NCBI GenBank assembly: GCA_024734555.1
Contig: JANPWX010000076.1
Location: 3,970,056 to 4,034,055, forward strand
Source: Trochalopteron elliotii
Lineage: Eukaryota > Chordata > Aves > Passeriformes > Leiothrichidae
DNA: 64,000 nt
Reading direction: 5' to 3'
In this document: in pieces, positions 12,543 through 24,362 of the stretch
How the letters are laid out: every line of letters starts with the position of its first letter
How positions within the stretch are numbered: the stretch's first letter is position 1
Made by a program: the position numbers and the translations under genes
The notes under the pieces: generated by a model
Seen by the model: only the letters and a program-made list of their open reading frames with translations
Told to the model about the DNA's origin: nothing
Database searches by the model: none

Positions 12543-15500
12543 TTTGTTTTTTCTATTTGTTTCACCTTACTTAATAAGGCTGCAGAATGAAAACAAACAA
12601 CAAAAAAACCCAATAGAAATGTCTAAAATGCACATATTCATTGATGGCAATACCAGACTGTGCTATTTTTTCATGCAGTCTGACTACTAGCAAAAATGGT
12701 TATTTAATTTCATCCTTTGCTGTGAAAACTCACATCTAGTTCATTACTTAAAACTGATCTGTTTGCAACTCAAACTTACCAGTTTTCTCGTTGGTCAATG
12801 TACTTAACCGTATTGAACTATTCACTGTGACTTCTACCAGCAAAGAAAGTTCTCAGATTCCTCTGCAAGCATGAGGAACACTTCCCATCTGGAGGGATCT
12901 GAATGTCTGCTGTAGCTGCCCTCCATACTGCAGAGGAGATTCATCTCACTTCATTGACTAGTCTAGTCCTGGACAGAGACAGGAGCTTTCAGGCAGGGGT
13001 TTATCTGTCTTAGATGCCATGGGTTTTAGATACCTCTCCTTATCTTATGAAATAGTCTAGAAAGATAAAATTACTGAGATTAAATCCATCGGATGGGGAA
13101 AAGCATTCCTCAGTGGTAAATGAACACTAGCAAATCAGTGGTCCTTAAAACAAATTAATTTAAATCTCTCAAAAAATAGAATATTACAAATGTATAGACT
13201 TTCATATATTACCATAAGAGACTTCATGTCAATGTCCTATGGTGAAGGCAAAATATTTTTAGCAGATAGGTATAATTTGCAAGTATCAGCCTACCTACAG
13301 TGTAAGAGGGCTACACAACATTGCAGCAGATACATACAGAATATAGTCTGCGAAATGCACAGGGACAGGACTGCTCAGAAACACCACTGGAGTTACTGTT
13401 GACTATAAAAAAATGGGCTCTTTCAGTCAACATTTTTACATTATAGAAGTTTAAACATAAACCTGTAGGACTGCAGGTCTGTAGGATGCTGGAAGTCTAT
13501 CATGTGTTTTTTAGACATGCTAGACCTAATGTCAGCATGGATCTACTGTGTGTTTGATCACTAAAACCCCTTAAGAGTATTAGACATAATTCCACAATTT
13601 ATCTAATCTGTGCTGGAGTTTAATGTAAAGCCTGTTATGTTCAAAACATCCATCTTTTTGCAGTGCTTTGCACATTAGGATGACTAATTTTAAAGTTAGC
13701 ACTTCCATCTAACATGCAGTATAAGTAAGAAAGTTGAAATATGAAAGTGCACAGGTAATTTACAATGTGTTGATACTAGAATATACTGTTAGGAAAGACA
13801 GAAACCTACTTTCTGACACTTTACCCTTATTATGTTCGCAGGCACTACAAAGATTTCCTTGGTATTCTGCTTTTACCATTTAAGTTAAAGACTAAAATCA
13901 ACAAAACTATTTAGATAGCTAAATGAGCAAAAGTCATGTGCTCAAGGGGTACTCATATTTAAATATCTTGCAGATGAAACTATGCCCACAAATACAACAG
14001 AAAATAATTTCCCTGGTTCCCTGAAGCTTAGATTTGCTTTCAAAAAATGCAATTTTTATTCCTCCTTTCAGATAATGCCTACTGCGAGTGGTATTAACTA
14101 TCTCAAGATAGTCTCATTCTCCTTAGCTCTCATTATCATTTCCCATCTTCTTCTCTGTAGAATTAAACCAGCTAAAACAAGTCACAAAACAAAATACTGT
14201 GGAAGCAAACTGCTTCTAATGCCTTTAATGGTCGTTCTCCATGCTTGCCACTTTGCTGTGAAAGCCAGCATGGTAGATGCTCCTGAAGCTGCCTGATGGG
14301 GTGTCTCTGCAGGGCTTGAACTCTTTCAGTATAGAATCAGTCTCACATAAGACTCCCACAAGTTATTTAAGAAAACAGTAGACTTTTCAAACATAGAGGA
14401 TTCTCTTCTTTTCAAGAAAACAACGAAAGACCGAGGACTTTTTAGTCAAGGCACCATCAGTACCCCATGATAGGCTGTAATATTGGGTTAGTCATCCAGC
14501 ACTAAGATATGGAAAGCTGTTCTTGAAAGTTCTAGCAAAAAAAGTGAACGATCAGTGAGCAAATGCTCTTGTGTCCATTTTTAATGGTTTTCCCAAAATC
14601 TTTTTCTTTTCATTTACATAAAAAGAATTTAATCTAACTTATTTTTCACACAGCTAATCGTCAGTTAAAAAAAAAATGCTCACGACAATTTTGAAAATAT
14701 TTTGTTTGAAAGTAAGTTAACACTGGAATTCCTCGGTCTATTTAAAGTTGTCATCTTCAATTGTTCATAGTGACAGATTTCCTAATGCTCACCAGGCACT
14801 CACGCATTTTATGTTTGTTGGAGTGTGCATCTTGTAATGTTCACTGCTTCACTGATTCAATCATTCCTATTTTTGCTACTGATTCGGAAAGGCTCACAGT
14901 ATGAGGGAGAACAACAAGAGTGAGTTGGTGATGCTGATTTCATCCAAGCATTTTTTCAGGATTCATAAATATACAGAAAGCTTAATCTCACCATTTTCTT
15001 GGAAGTGATTTAATTTTCATCATTCTCTTGTCTTGTAGAAGACTCTTCTTTATTATTGTGGAGCATTGATCCAAAAAAAAATGAAAAGAAAAAGAAATTA
15101 AAAGAATACTACAGCCTCTAAGCTCTAGATAAAGATCTGCTCAAGCTGTTCAACTGTTCAACTTTGTCTAAACAGTTCCATACCTATATTTTGCAGAGAC
15201 TTCAAAGACCTCCTTTGCCTCACCCATTCAGTGAATACATAATCCCTCCTATGAAGCGAAACAATTTCATCCAAAAAAACACATGAGCTTCCAAACAGCA
15301 TGAGAACTAAGTAACCATTGAGAGTGACTAACCCAAATTTCTAGTCAAGAGCTTTTCAGTCCATTTCAGTTTGTTTACCCCTGCATAAATTTCCCAAAGG
15401 AGATGTGGATCCTTTCAGAAATGTCACATGTCTGTAGACTTCTACAGCATATGGGAAGTTGGCTTTTTATTTACTGTGGGGTTTTTTTCTGAAAACCACA

Positions 15501-17792
15501 GGGGTCTACAGAGCAAAGGCTGAAAATCACTGTTCTGGTCTAAATCAGGCATATCAGAGACGTGAGTATGCACTTTGCCATTTACACTCCAGGGCCTTCC
15601 TCATCAAATGTTCACACAGGAGATGGGTTATGAGGACAAGATTGTGAATCAAATACTGAATGGGCAGGGAGGAAACTGTGGATTATGCATCAAACAGGAG
15701 GCAAGCTCCCTAAGATTTTATTTTCATTAAAAAAATCCAAAGCCTGTAATTTCATATGATTCATGATAGGAAGATTTTAACACGTTGATAGAATCCTATT
15801 TTTCATTCAGATCTAGTTACAACCTTGTCAACACAATTTGATTTGTTGAGAACTTAGAAACTCTGGGATCTCCAGGGACAAGAAATACATGGGCTACATT
15901 GTAGTCACAATGAAATTTAAAATATTTTTGGAATTTCTTAGAACTCTCCTCTATTTAAAAAAAAAAATTATTCTACTTACAGAATTTGGGTTTTGGGGAA
16001 AAGGGACAGAAGTACAGATGAGTTTAGGAATTGCATACAAAAGTGATGGTGACTTCTAAAAAAAATGCAACTAAATAAAGACATCCAAGCCTCATCAGTG
16101 CACTTTATCAGTGCATTATTCGGGTCCTGACTTTAAACTAAAACAAATTGAGACTTTTTCTCTTAAGATGCTTATACCTATCCTTCTTTCAGCTGCAAGC
16201 ATGCAACTTCTTTCTATACTGCATGCTACACACAGACATATGGGCCATATTTTGGAATGGAGCAACGAAGAAAACATTTTGCTGCTATTAACACAAGTCT
16301 GAAAGGAAACTATAGTGACAGCTGTGGCTGTATTACCTATCTAGAGGGCTCTCCAAAGTCTTTATTTTTCATCATTGCACATTTGGTCCTTTCAGAACTC
16401 AGGTGAAATATAAGATTATAGAGCTGTCTAACATCCCCTCACAAATCATGGAAGGTATTTTTATCTAAGTGCCTAACACAAGAGCAAGTTTCTTTCATAC
16501 ACATGAAACAGCACTAACACGGCCCAAATATGCTCACAGTACCAGAACAATAAACCAACAAAAGGTTAATAAATAATGCTACTAATGGAAGGTCAAATGA
16601 CCTGTCACATGCACAATACATACTAATTAAATAATTTTAAAATTAAAACCAATAGACTGTGTTCTCTTATTTGAGAAAGTTTAAGTCAAAGGGCAAAAAT
16701 ATATCTTAAATTAAACTAGGGTGTTTAAAAAGTAAGCTTAGTATTTTCAGGAAGCTCAAACAATGTATTTTTCCCCCCATATTCTTTTAGAGCATATGTC
16801 ATTAGGAGAGTTAAAGGTAAAACAGCCTTTAAGGGAGCAGGACTCAGTCAATGAGTTAAAGAGGCAAAAGAGTAGTTTGCAAACAGGAGAGCAGTTAAAA
16901 GTAAAGATTCATCAGGGATCTTACCTAATGAAGACAGAAAAGACCTTGGAGTACCTGGAGTAGCTGCTATTTGAGGTTTTCAAGGACATGCTAGTTAGTG
17001 TCAGCATTTGTCAACAATGACTGAGGTACAAATTATTCTGCTTTCTGTATGAAGCTTGCATTAATTTTTCTCCCACAGTCCCTTCCAAATCTCTTTTGGT
17101 AAGAATGCATGAATTTGGATTGGAAAATGAACTAAGAGTCTTTATGTCATAAAAAATGCTGAAAACTGTTTTTTCTGCATTTGTTCCTGCATTGAACAAA
17201 GTGTTGGAGCACTTGAGAGATTGATTTCTCACCCACATCCCAGCAGATCTCAAGAGAAAAAGTGAGGAAACCAGTTGCAGTTCTCTGATCCCAGACCGCC
17301 ACCAATGTACAAGACAGGACTTGAGTTTCTAGATTCAAGTTACGGGTTGGCATTGAGAGAGTATGCAAAGGTAGCATCACAGGTTGAAAAGTCCCCCCTC
17401 AGTGGTGGTCCTTGCACAAAATATTGCCCTTGGCATTCTCTGTCCCTGGCAGAGGGAAGAAAGAGATAGGAGAAGTAAGCCACATTACCCACTACTTGGA
17501 TCTAAACTCTTTCTATTTCTTAATGTTTATTTTAATTTATATTTACTTTAGAACTATGTCCCCATTTCTAGACTCATTTTCCCCAGGTATTTGAATATTT
17601 ATGAAGCTATATAAACAAGAATATATGGAGATTGTATATTCCTTTAAACAAATGCAGTGGTGGGATTGACAGAATATTTGTGCTTTTCAGTTACTAGCGT
17701 TTAAAATTGAAAATACAATTTTCCCAGAAGGCCCACGTGGCTTCTGAAAAACCTGCCAGTTTTATTCTTTACATTTGAGGAAAAAAATGGAG
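12543..17792. other. AT-rich unique DNA, possible conserved patch
   Basis: Over 5 kb with no recognised transposon or gene. Segment 14640-14900 holds several CpGs in otherwise CpG-poor DNA and may be a conserved non-coding element. A splice-like pair (acceptor before 15502, GTGAGT after 15561) frames a 60-nt open segment without a recognisable peptide. A short direct repeat of TCAGTGCA lies near 16095-16115. Open frames at 13982-14296, 16763-16963 and 17011-17253 have no recognisable domains. Confidence 0.5.
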
Positions 17793-17847
17793 CAAGAAAG
17801 AAAGAGAGAAAGAGAGAAAGAGAGAAAGAGAGAAAGGGAGAAAAGCA
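17793..17847. repeat. GA-rich microsatellite (GAAAGA type)
   Basis: About 55 bp of AAAGAGAG units in tandem. The complement creates the serine/leucine/phenylalanine-rich part of the minus frame at 17762-17959, so that frame is an artefact. Confidence 0.9.
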
Positions 17848-20800
17848 AGATGCAGCGGAAAATGCACCAGGTTCTTTGTGAGGCTGCAGTTATTAGTTGC
17901 CCTTTGCCAAGCACTTCTGCTGCTGCTGTTTGAGAGGCAGAGCCTGCACTGTGTAACAAGTCACCGTGTACACAGTTACAACAATCGCCATCAGTGTCAG
18001 GCTTTTTAAAATGACAGCCTCACGCCTCCTTTCATGCCATCCTTGTTAGGAACAATCCGGTGGTACAGCACTGCACGGAACAGCTTATGTGCATGGCAAC
18101 AACTCTATGATTTCAGTTCTTTTTTCCCTTTGTGTCATGTCGTTAAATATCTACAGCTTCCCTGCAACTTACCTTCCAGTTCTCTATAGCACCAGGTACA
18201 GAGTTCTGCTGCTATTTAATTCTCAGGGTTGCTGCTGGCAGAAATTAAAGGACACAAATCATGCTCACTCTTGAGCTGCTAATTCAGTGCTGATACAATG
18301 CTAACAACAGGGTGAGTTCCCCTGTAGTTAGGACTCAGGAATTTTTGCACTGTGCTACCACTTAGTCTTTTCCTAATAACAGTGCTGAAAATTTGGCATG
18401 AGATTTGTCATGCAGATGCAGCCACAGAGACCTTGCTTTTGTGCTTCATTATTGCTATTGTCCTTAATTCAAAAATAATTCGTTCTAGATTAAACATCAA
18501 TGTTTTATTCTTTGACTATGGAAACAATGAGATGACAATCCAAGACTAATCAGATTTTCGGTAGCAATAACTGAAATGGTTTATTCAGCATGCATACATT
18601 TTAAAAGACAGTTTCGTAACTGCATTTTACTAGAGGGCAGTAAAACCTTCTGCGTTGCTGAGCAAATCCTGTGTCCAAATCTTCATTTACATCCCTGTGT
18701 GGGCTGTTACACTGCAAACTTGGATCTGAGCGCATTTTCCTCCCACCTTCTTCTTCTTGCAGCCATTTAAGTTTATTTGGAGAATAACAGTAGATCTACA
18801 TTAAGCTAGAAGCACTATGGCTACTTCTGGGCATCCTCTGTTTTCTTGCAGTCTTAGTTAATCTATGTACATGAATGCACTTAGTTTTGTCTTTTGGTGG
18901 ATTATTTTGGTTCTGAGCATCTTTGCATTGAAACACCATTCAAACAAGTTCAATTTGTTTATGAAAGCAAAAATATCCAAATATCATATATGATGGACAG
19001 GCATCAGTTCTTTTTTCTTCCACCATATCATGTAGCTAAAGAAATGGGGAAGTTCCTTTTCACACAGGTATCTTACCTCTATTTGCATTTTTCTTCTAAA
19101 CTAATGGGCAGTTGTATTCAAATACAGATTTTCTGATTAAGTGACTCGTAATATGCTCCCCACATGAATGAGACGTCCTAAGTCATGCATGACAATCTTC
19201 TATTGTTAGGGTATTTTTCCCATTATGCAATACCAATGTTGAAATTCCAATGTAGCTATACTAATTAGCAGAAAAATAAAACAGTTTTATTATCAAGAAA
19301 GATGGATTTTGGAAGCAGTTGGTTACTTAGCAACAGCTTCAGGTATTAAAACTTCTTTTACTAACAAGCATAAAAAAGAGGATACTGCTTACTACAGTAC
19401 ATTAGATCAGCATGCTTTGTGTAAAGGATTTTAACAGTCAAGAGATGTGACTGTGTTTAAGATTCCTTTTTCCAGTCACTAGTTCATTGTCAGCAGCAGC
19501 TACAGAGCAGCTTTATGTGCATTCAGAGACAGCCAGGAAATTAGTTCTGCATGACTGACTCAGCACTGTAGCATTGAGATCCACTCTCACCCGTTTTCTT
19601 AAATAATTGTTTATTTCTTGGGTGATAACAATGTTAACTATCACAATTCTAGACCAAAAAGCTCAGATGCTTTATTTGCATTAAAGGTAAAAAAGTATTT
19701 GCGCTAGTAAAGTGAATTCCTTGCTTATTTCTGGCATTTCAAGACTTTTTTTGCAATTATTATTGAAAGTTCAGAATGATGTCTGATAGCTTATTTAGTG
19801 TTTTCTTTGATGCTAAATGGAACTGAGAACCAAAATGCCAGCAAAGTAAAATCAAATGAAACTAAAAGTGCCTTATCAAAGTGAGAAATCTAAAATTAAA
19901 TAAAATCTTTGAATCATAAAAGAGGATCTATCAGACTTTTCAAGACAGAAAATCAACTTAGTTCTTTTTAAGACCTATATGCAGTGAGAATTAAGATGAT
20001 TCAAGATAAAGCAAACACTTAGGGTTCAGATGATAGATATTCAGTTGTTTCTTTCTGAGTTGCCTTTTGCCCCAAGCAGCTTGGGATTCTCCAGCCCTGG
20101 GCATTTAGACATCTGCCCAAAGATGAGCACTGAAAGTCCCAAGAAGGAGTTTGGCAAATTTGAACAGGCCCTGGGGAGGCATTTTGCTGCCCTGCAAATG
20201 CAATATGAAACAGACTGGTCTCTAAGAAAGCAGTAAGAACAGAGTGCATCCAGCATATTGCCTCTCTACCCAGATGAATTTATGAAGACACATGATGTAC
20301 TCAGCATTCATAGTATTGAGGCCTTCCCTGAAAACATGAACTATAACCTTGATCCTTGAGGACTATCAGGGTTCACACATAACTTTCAAATTATATCCAG
20401 AAGAAACTGTTCATTTCCCACTACCAGGAAGTAGAGGCTTGCAAAGTTTATGAAATTCCAGAGCTAAGCAGCAACTGAGTGGTTTCTCAGCAACACCATT
20501 TTAGACTTTGGCAATACATTCTCTCTAAGGCCTCCTGAAAGGGTCTGAACCCTTTTATTGGATCCTAATAATTTCTGCTTTCTTTCTAGTTATGAAGTTA
20601 ATCTGAAAATACTGTCTGTCAGTGTTTAGTGTTGCTCTTGTCTTAAAATGGAGAGCTCTTCAACCAGAGGTTTGCTTTCTATTATAGGTTTCCACAATGT
20701 GTTAGTGGATAGGGCTAAAGGACCACTAAAAGCAGTGTGTTTTCCAGTAAATCTCACAATTGCTAATACAGTTTGGCTTCAGACACAGGCAGAATATTTT

Positions 20801-21236
20801 TCAATTTGTTTCTCAGCTAAACCAAAAAGTCAGCTCTTATTTATGGATTTATCTATTCAGTTGGGTACATTTGTTTCCTGTAGCAACGTGCACTGTTTAT
20901 TATTAGAGAATGAAAGAATATTGCTTTCTGTTGTGATAATTTTGCATTTTCTTTGATGTCTGATAAGAGATTTTTTTCTTATTAACCTCTGGGACAGCAA
21001 GACAGTTTCATGCTGTCAGTAAAATACTGACAAGGCTGAGCTCAGAGTTTCCTTTTTTGTATCCTGTTTAGAAAAAAAAAGCAAAATAAAATAAATCTCT
21101 GACCCATAAATATAGATTTCAGGAAACAGAAAACATTTAATATTGGTTATATCCAGGGAAGAAAGATAATGGCACATTAATTTGTTTTATTAATACCTTT
21201 TCCTAGTATAAGTAGCTGAGTAACTTCAGTTTGCAG
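17848..21236. other. unique DNA with CpG-retaining patch
   Basis: I recognise no repeat. The part at about 17940-18090 keeps several CpGs (ACCGTG, AATCGCC, CACGCC, TCCGGT, CACGGA), more than the surrounding DNA, which hints at a conserved regulatory element. Open frames on both strands at 20019-20256 overlap and share a GC-richer segment. The plus frame holds a mildly protein-like stretch 'ESPKKEFGKFEQALGRHF', but I do not recognise it. Confidence 0.45.
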
Positions 21237-21476
21237 TCTTGAATGGGTTACTAAGGAATTTCCAAGTGATGGAATAAAAGTGATATGTGAAAGATAAAGA
21301 AATGTTTTAATGTAAGAAAGATGTGTTATGTGAGAAGAGTGAAGATATCAGCTTGAAATTGATATCATTCTGTCCAATCCAAAAAGTCTCCTCTGAAATG
21401 TGTCTGCAATGTGTCTTCGTTCATCAAGGACAACATGGCATTACAACCAATGTGACCACCCTCACAGTTATTGCAG
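21237..21476 (+). pseudogene. possible decayed Ig-like domain exon
   Basis: In two frames joined by one frameshift, the plus strand encodes first 'LEWVTKEFPSDGIKVICER' and then, from 21323, a stretch ending 'CVFVHQGQHGITTNVTTLTV' plus Ile-Ala. The second part resembles the F and G strands of an Ig V-type domain (Cys, aromatic, Gly, then a Thr/Val-rich strand). The segment ends at a GTAAAT donor in phase 1, the phase typical of Ig-domain exons. Against it: a stop between the two frames, no tidy D-x-G-x-Y before the Cys, and no second Ig exon nearby. The resemblance could be chance. Confidence 0.22.
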
Positions 21477-21843
21477 GTAAATGTACCTGTCCAGGAGCAT
21501 GTCAATAAAAAGGCAGATGGAGTAATAAAAACTTTGTCAGATCATCATATTAAACATCAAAGCCAAAACCTGTTGGCTATTCATGGTTCATTAAGGTCAT
21601 GCACGTTATATAATTCCCCTGATGCTGACATCCTTTGAAAGTGTTAAAAAAACAAAAAAAAACCTGACATAAAATACAGCTGATTGTGAACAGTGATGCA
21701 TACATCCCAGAGCCATCATTTCAATTTGGAAGAAAAATAGAAGTTGTTCATGAGTTTTATCACCAATCGGTAAGACACCACATTTAAATAAATTAAATTC
21801 TTAACTAAGCAGCCCAGTGTAAAATCAAATTAATGAGTCAGTA

Positions 21844-22396
21844 ATGTGTTCTGAAGAAAGAAAGGTCAACAATATCCTCAGCTGCATTAGGAAGAACATT
21901 GCCAGCAATCCTTTAACTCTGCTCAGCACCTCCCTCACGTCTGGAGTAACAGGCCCAGTTCTGGAGTTCCTGGTACAAGAGAGGTACATATGCAATAAAG
22001 CAAATCTAGTGAAGGGTCATGGAGATGATCAAGGATTGGAACAGCTGATGTATGAGTGGATACTCAAGGAGCTGGGACTGCTCAGCCTTCAGAAGAAAAG
22101 TCTTAAGGAGGATCTCATCAAATAAATACCTGATTGGGAAGAAGTGAAAACAAGAGAACCAGAATCTTTTCTGTGGTACTCGGTGACAGAACAAGGGGCA
22201 CTGGGCACAAGCTGAAATTCAAGAAATTAATCTTAATTTTTTTCTTAGAAGATCATTGAATTCTAGAATAGATTTTCCCAGAGAGGTTGTGGGGTCTCCA
22301 TTCTTGAAGATATTCAGAACAACTGAATACAAACAGAACAATCTTGTCCTAGCTGACTCTGGCTGCAAGTGGAGTGGTTGGACTAGGTGATTGACC
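21844..22396 (+). mobile_element. CR1 LINE, end of ORF2 and 3' UTR (copy A)
   Basis: A plus-strand CR1 fragment. The first part encodes the C-terminal end of the CR1 ORF2 protein in one nearly open frame. Recognisable blocks are 'VNNILSCIRKNIAS', then 'KGHGDDQGLEQLMYEW', then 'LKELGLLSLQKKSLKEDLI', corresponding to the usual 'RATKMMKGLEH' and 'LRELGLFSLEKRRLRGDLI' region of CR1. It continues into 3' UTR blocks 'CCAGAGAGGTTGTGGGGTCT' (22280) and 'AGTGGTTGGACTAGGTGA' (22374). The terminal octamer is absent because the element breaks at about 22396, where another CR1 begins. Frameshifts and stops show it is dead. Confidence 0.9.
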
Positions 22397-22730
22397 TATT
22401 ATTTGATGAGGATGGTCACCTCACAAATAGGGACACAGACAAGGCAGAGGTGTTTAATGCTTTCTCCTCTTCACTCTTCATCACCAGTGATGGGCTATGG
22501 GGGTCCCAGAGACCTGAGCTGGGGAACAATGTCTGTGAGAATGATGAAATCCCAGTCAATCCTGAACCTTTTCAGGAACTACTACTCTAGGTGTATCTCT
22601 ATGAGTCTATGGTGCCCCATAGGATTCACCTCAGAAGACACAAAGCTCCGGTTTATGTCATCCCAAGGCCTCTCAATGATTTTTGAACAGTCTTGGGAAT
22701 CTGAAAAGGTCCTAGTTGAGGGAATAGGTT
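22397..22730 (+). mobile_element. CR1 LINE, internal ORF2 fragment (copy B, 5' part)
   Basis: Plus-strand remnant of CR1 ORF2 from the linker between endonuclease and reverse transcriptase. The frame starting at 22387 reads 'DEDGHLTNRDTDKAEVFNAF' and onward through 'GLWGSQRPEL' and 'CENDEIPVNPE', a well-known CR1 ORF2 stretch. After a short frameshifted part, a second frame reads 'LSMIFEQSWESEKV', the start of the RT domain. The rest of the RT domain is missing: at about 22730 the sequence jumps to a CR1 3' tail. Confidence 0.9.
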
Positions 22731-22970
22731 GAAGTTGTGTCATGGAAGGTTGAGGTTAAATATCAGGAAAACATTCTACACCCAGAGGCTGGGCACTGAA
22801 CAGGCTCCCCAGAGAAATAGTCATGGCATCAGATTTGCCTGAGTTCAATAGTGTTTGGACAATACTTAGTCACATGGTGTGATTCTTGGGGCTGTCCTGT
22901 GCAGACCCAGGAGTTGAGCTGGCTGATCCTTGTGCATCCCTTCTAACTCAGGATATTCTGTGATTCTGTG
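22731..22970 (+). mobile_element. CR1 LINE 3' tail with octamers (copy B, 3' part)
   Basis: A CR1 3' end with the blocks 'AGGTTAAATATCAGGAAAAC' (22752), 'CTCCCCAGAGAAATAGTC' (22805), 'ACATGGTGTGATTCTTGGGG' (22872) and 'CTTCTAACTCAGGATATTCT', closing ATTCTGTGATTCTGTG at 22970. The 'GTGTGATTCTTGGGGCTGTC' type of tail differs from that of copies A and C, so a different CR1 subfamily is involved. Confidence 0.92.
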
Positions 22971-23313
22971 ATCTCCAGAAATGCTGCAGGGTTCATTGGA
23001 GACAGGCTTTTAGTCAGGGACTGCTACAATAAGACAAAGGGTAATAGTTCTAAACCAAAACAGGGTAGATTCAGACAAGATAGAAGGAAGAATTTTCTTA
23101 TGATGAGGGTTGTGCAACACCAGAACAGACTGATCAGAGGGGTGGTAGATGCCCCATCCCCAGAATACCCAAAGTTATGTTTGGATGGGGTTCTGAGCAA
23201 CACAGTGTAGTTGAAGATGTCCCTGCTCACTGCAAGATCATTGGATTGGATGGCCTTTAAATGTTCTTTCCAAACAAAACTATTGTATAATTTTATGATT
23301 CTATGATTCTGTG
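22971..23313 (+). mobile_element. CR1 LINE 3' tail with octamers (copy C)
   Basis: A third plus-strand CR1 tail directly after copy B. Recognisable blocks: 'ATAGAAGGAAGAATTTTCTT' (23080), 'GGTGGTAGATGCCCCATCCC' (23141), 'GTTGAAGATGTCCCTGCTCA' (23210) and 'CCTTTAAATGTTCTTTCCAA'. It closes TATGATTCTATGATTCTGTG at 23313. Its terminal octamers are intact although the body is diverged. Confidence 0.93.
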
Positions 23314-24362
23314 AAAAGGGAAGATCAGTTTGAGGTTGTACCTAGAATTCATCATCAATTTAAAAGTTACTAACTGACAGAAACACACATGCAAATGATA
23401 TAAACACATGACTGATGTCACTGAAACACTAATTTTACTAACCCAAGGAGTTGTTCTTCCATACAGGAATTACAGGAGTTTATTGTCTCGCTGATATTTA
23501 AACCTTAGTCTTCCTGTTTTAATTTATATAAACAGAATAATTATTAAAATATTTTATATTATTTTATATATAAAAATACAGAGTGATTATACCTTCTAGT
23601 TCTATTTAGTTCTGAACTGATGTTGCAACATTCAGGGTGATATGAGGTTGCATGTGTACATACCATTATAAACAAGTGTAGTAATTCATAGCATTATTCT
23701 TAATGCTTAAAAGCATTATTTAAATATCAGTACTTATTTTGCAGTGTGTGGGGGATGCAAGTTGCCTCTTCCTACTCAGAAACAGGAAGTTTTCTAACGG
23801 CATACAGAATAAAACCTCAGGCAGAGGAAGGTATCCTCTCAGGATGCTTGGTCTAGAGGGGGTGAGCAAAAGAAGCCTTTCAGAAAGCAAGAAGAAAAGC
23901 AAAGAGTTAGCAGAATTTCACAGTTTTATCCAGCAAATCCAGCTGTGCAGTAAGGGTTGCAGTAACAACATAGTAACCTGATTTTAGCCTCGGTCCAGAC
24001 CATGAATCAAAAGTATAGAAGCCTATAAAGAGGTATATAGATATTTGACAGTATGAAAACTTATGGGAAGACACAAGTTACTCAAAGATTAACACTCAGA
24101 CCACTTATTTCTGGGGGTGCAGGGCTATAATGGACATCTAAGGATCCAAAACTCAGGCTTACCAGCTATCATGAGAACAACTACTGTGCAAATCATTAGT
24201 CAAGCAACAATAGTGGATCAAATGGGAGGAAACAGGATTTGTAGTATCTCAGAGTGTGGGCCAGATGGGAAGCTGAATGAATTCAAGTCCAGGGAAAAAA
24301 CCCAAGCAGGTTGACTACACTGCAAATAATGGTAGACAATGATCCTGAAATGTTTTTGAAAC
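23314..24362. other. AT-rich unique DNA between CR1 blocks
   Basis: I recognise no repeat. The part at 23521-23580 is almost pure A/T (TATTTTATAT runs). An 80-codon plus frame (23739-23981) faces a 60-codon minus frame and shows only basic, low-complexity residues. Confidence 0.5.

Noticed and set aside
12154..12690. 178-codon plus-strand frame
   Set aside because: It runs antisense through LTR-A copy 1 (11498-12542) and out into flank. C-rich LTR sequence has few stops.
15502..15561. 60-nt segment between a good acceptor and GTGAGT
   Set aside because: The peptide is not protein-like (VYRAKAENHCSGLNQAYQRR) and only one of three frames is open. Pairs like this occur by chance in 64 kb.
17762..17959. 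Minus frame with SLSLFLSFSLSLFLS repeat that looks like a signal peptide
   Set aside because: It is the translation of a GA-rich microsatellite (17793-17847).
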